DNA from: an uncultured Eubacteriales bacterium | GTDB taxonomy: Bacteria; Bacillota; Clostridia; Oscillospirales; Oscillospiraceae | DNA length: 6,027 nt | Direction: 5' to 3' | NCBI GenBank assembly: GCA_958427375.1 | Contig: CAUABY010000137.1 | Location: forward strand, 1-6,027 | Position numbers and translations under genes: made by a program | Shown: positions 4,771 to 6,027 of the stretch, piece by piece | Position numbering within the stretch: the first letter of the stretch is position 1 | Layout: each line of letters opens with the position of its first letter | Notes under the pieces: model-generated | The model's input: the letters and a program-made list of their open reading frames with translations, nothing else | Database searches by the model: none | Told to the model about the DNA's origin: nothing

Positions 4771-6027
4771 ATGATAATTGGAACAGCAGAGAGCGTCTGC
4801 CCTGTCTGCCTGCGCCGTTTGAAAGCGGAAAAGCGGGCAGAAAAGGGCGGAATTTATATGGACAAGGTCTGCCCAGAGCATGGCCGCTTCTCGGCGCTTA
4901 TCTGGGAGGGGGACGTTGAGTCATATCGCCAGTGGAGCACGCAGAGTATACGAACCGAAGCGCCGGTAGAGCCAAAGGCGGTGGAAAAGGGCTGCCCCTA
5001 TGACTGCGGCCTGTGCGAGGAACACCAGCGCAAGGGCTGTTGTGTGGTTTTGGAGCTGACTAACCGCTGCAATCTCCGCTGCCCGGTGTGCTTTGCCTCC
5101 GCCGGGGAGGCTCCGGCGAAAGAGCCGAGCCTTGAGGACATCAGCAGGCAGTATGACATGCTCATGGCGCACGGCGGGCCTTTTAATATCCAGCTTTCCG
5201 GCGGTGAGCCGACCATGCGGGACGACCTGCCGGAGATAATCCGCATTGGTCGGGATAAGGGCTTCACATTTTTCCAGCTCAACACCAACGGACTGAGACT
5301 TGCGCGGGAGGCGGGATACGCGGAGAAACTAAAAAGCGCGGGGCTCAACACCGTGTTTTTGCAGTTTGACGGCGTGACGGACGATGTGTACCTCACACTT
5401 CGCGGTCAGGCGCTGATTAAAGAGAAAGAAGCCGCCATTGCCAACTGCGCCGCCGCGGGGCTCGGCATTGTGCTGGTGCCGGTGATTGCGCGCGGGATAA
5501 ACGACGGGCAGGTGGGTGAGCTTCTGCGCTTCGGGCTTTCTTATGCCCCGGAGGTGCGCGGGATTCACTTCCAGCCCATCAGCTATTTCGGCCGCTGTGC
5601 TTTTGACCGCCCCGAAAATCCCGTCACCATCCCCAAAATGCTCGCGCTTATTGAAGAGCAGACCGGCGGCATAATGCGCGCTGCCGATTTCAGCGGTGGC
5701 GGGGCGGAGAACCCATATTGCTCCTTCCACGCCAGTTACCGCCGCATGGCGGACGGCACACTGAAAGCACTGCCCCGCAAAGACGAGGGCAGCTGCTGTT
5801 GCAGCACCGGGTCGGATGACTCTCGCGAGTTTGTGGCAAACCAGTGGAGCAGCGTTGAGCTAAAGCCCGCGTTTAATGCCGACGGAGAGATGGAAGAGAC
5901 TTCCGCTTTGGATGCCTTTCTTGCGAAACTAAAGCTGAATACTTTTGCCGTGTCTGGGATGGTGTTTCAGGATGCCTATAATCTGGACTTGGATCGGCTT
6001 AAGCGCTGCTATATCTGCGAGGTTGAC
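4771..6027 (+). CDS. trsS: Radical SAM protein, TrsS type with MJ0619/Tes-like architecture (3' partial)
   Basis: An open frame of 419 codons from ATG 4771 to the window edge, with AAGGGA at 4755-4760 as ribosome binding site and one base after the previous stop. Order: a rubredoxin-like site C10xxC13 ... C34PEHG (10-38); an auxiliary cysteine group GC75PYDC79GLC82 with C90-C91; the radical SAM cluster motif NRC100NLRC104PVC107F; the SAM-binding SGGEPT (143-148); then NTNGL (171-175), QFDG (198-201) and HFQPISYFGR (266-275). Later come C317, a C342-C343-C344 run and FQDAYNLDLDRLKRC413. The layout and the FQDA-N-D-DR-KRC segment match the MJ0619/Tes radical SAM group, where the tail usually ends PFCAYN; about 20-30 residues are probably cut off. 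NCBI calls this neighbourhood's protein radical SAM (seleno)protein TrsS. No in-frame TGA occurs in the visible part, so no selenocysteine is seen here. The reaction is unknown; MJ0619 methylates a pterin and Tes joins lipid chains. Confidence 0.9.
   Translation, partial: MIIGTAESVCPVCLRRLKAEKRAEKGGIYMDKVCPEHGRFSALIWEGDVESYRQWSTQSIRTEAPVEPKAVEKGCPYDCGLCEEHQRKGCCVVLELTNRCNLRCPVCFASAGEAPAKEPSLEDISRQYDMLMAHGGPFNIQLSGGEPTMRDDLPEIIRIGRDKGFTFFQLNTNGLRLAREAGYAEKLKSAGLNTVFLQFDGVTDDVYLTLRGQALIKEKEAAIANCAAAGLGIVLVPVIARGINDGQVGELLRFGLSYAPEVRGIHFQPISYFGRCAFDRPENPVTIPKMLALIEEQTGGIMRAADFSGGGAENPYCSFHASYRRMADGTLKALPRKDEGSCCCSTGSDDSREFVANQWSSVELKPAFNADGEMEETSALDAFLAKLKLNTFAVSGMVFQDAYNLDLDRLKRCYICEVD

Overview
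This 6,027-base window reads left to right on the + strand. It fits a moderately GC-rich anaerobic Firmicute of the Clostridia, probably an Oscillospiraceae-like gut bacterium. The basis is strong Shine-Dalgarno sites (AAAGGAGG, AGGAGG, AAGGA), tight gene packing, the anaerobic protein set and the protein style. The taxon is an inference; there is no rRNA or other marker gene here.

Layout: positions 1-1146 hold the last 381 residues of a molybdenum hydroxylase of the Mop/xanthine dehydrogenase type. Next comes a 177-base spacer (1147-1323), the only real gap. It holds a plausible extended -10 promoter directly after the mop stop codon, followed by three consecutive inverted repeats, one of them a near-perfect 51-base palindrome. 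From 1324 to the right edge, five genes lie almost end to end: a 763-residue multi-cluster Fe-S redox protein (1324-3615), a 71-residue double-CxxC protein (3618-3833), a compact SAM methyltransferase (3830-4339), a C-GCAxxG-C-C family protein (4344-4769) and a radical SAM protein (4771 to past the right edge, open without a stop codon for 419 codons). The gaps are 2, -4, 4 and 1 bases, so this is one translationally linked operon.

The content and order match, from memory, the poorly characterised locus around DVU_1551-DVU_1559 of Desulfovibrio vulgaris: an aldehyde oxidoreductase next to a dicluster redox protein, the DVU_1557 redox protein, the DVU_1556 methyltransferase (TrsM), the DVU_1555 C-GCAxxG-C-C protein and the radical SAM (seleno)protein TrsS. 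No biochemical function is established for the set as far as I know. The radical SAM protein carries the cysteine layout of the MJ0619/Tes group: an N-terminal rubredoxin-like site, an auxiliary cysteine cluster and then CxxxCxxC. The rest of the operon looks like an electron-delivery chain (HdrD-like CCG modules, ferredoxin-type clusters, a small CxxC protein) plus a second SAM enzyme. A reasonable inference is that the operon modifies or matures something used by the neighbouring molybdenum hydroxylase, perhaps its pterin cofactor. That is a hypothesis, not something the sequence proves.
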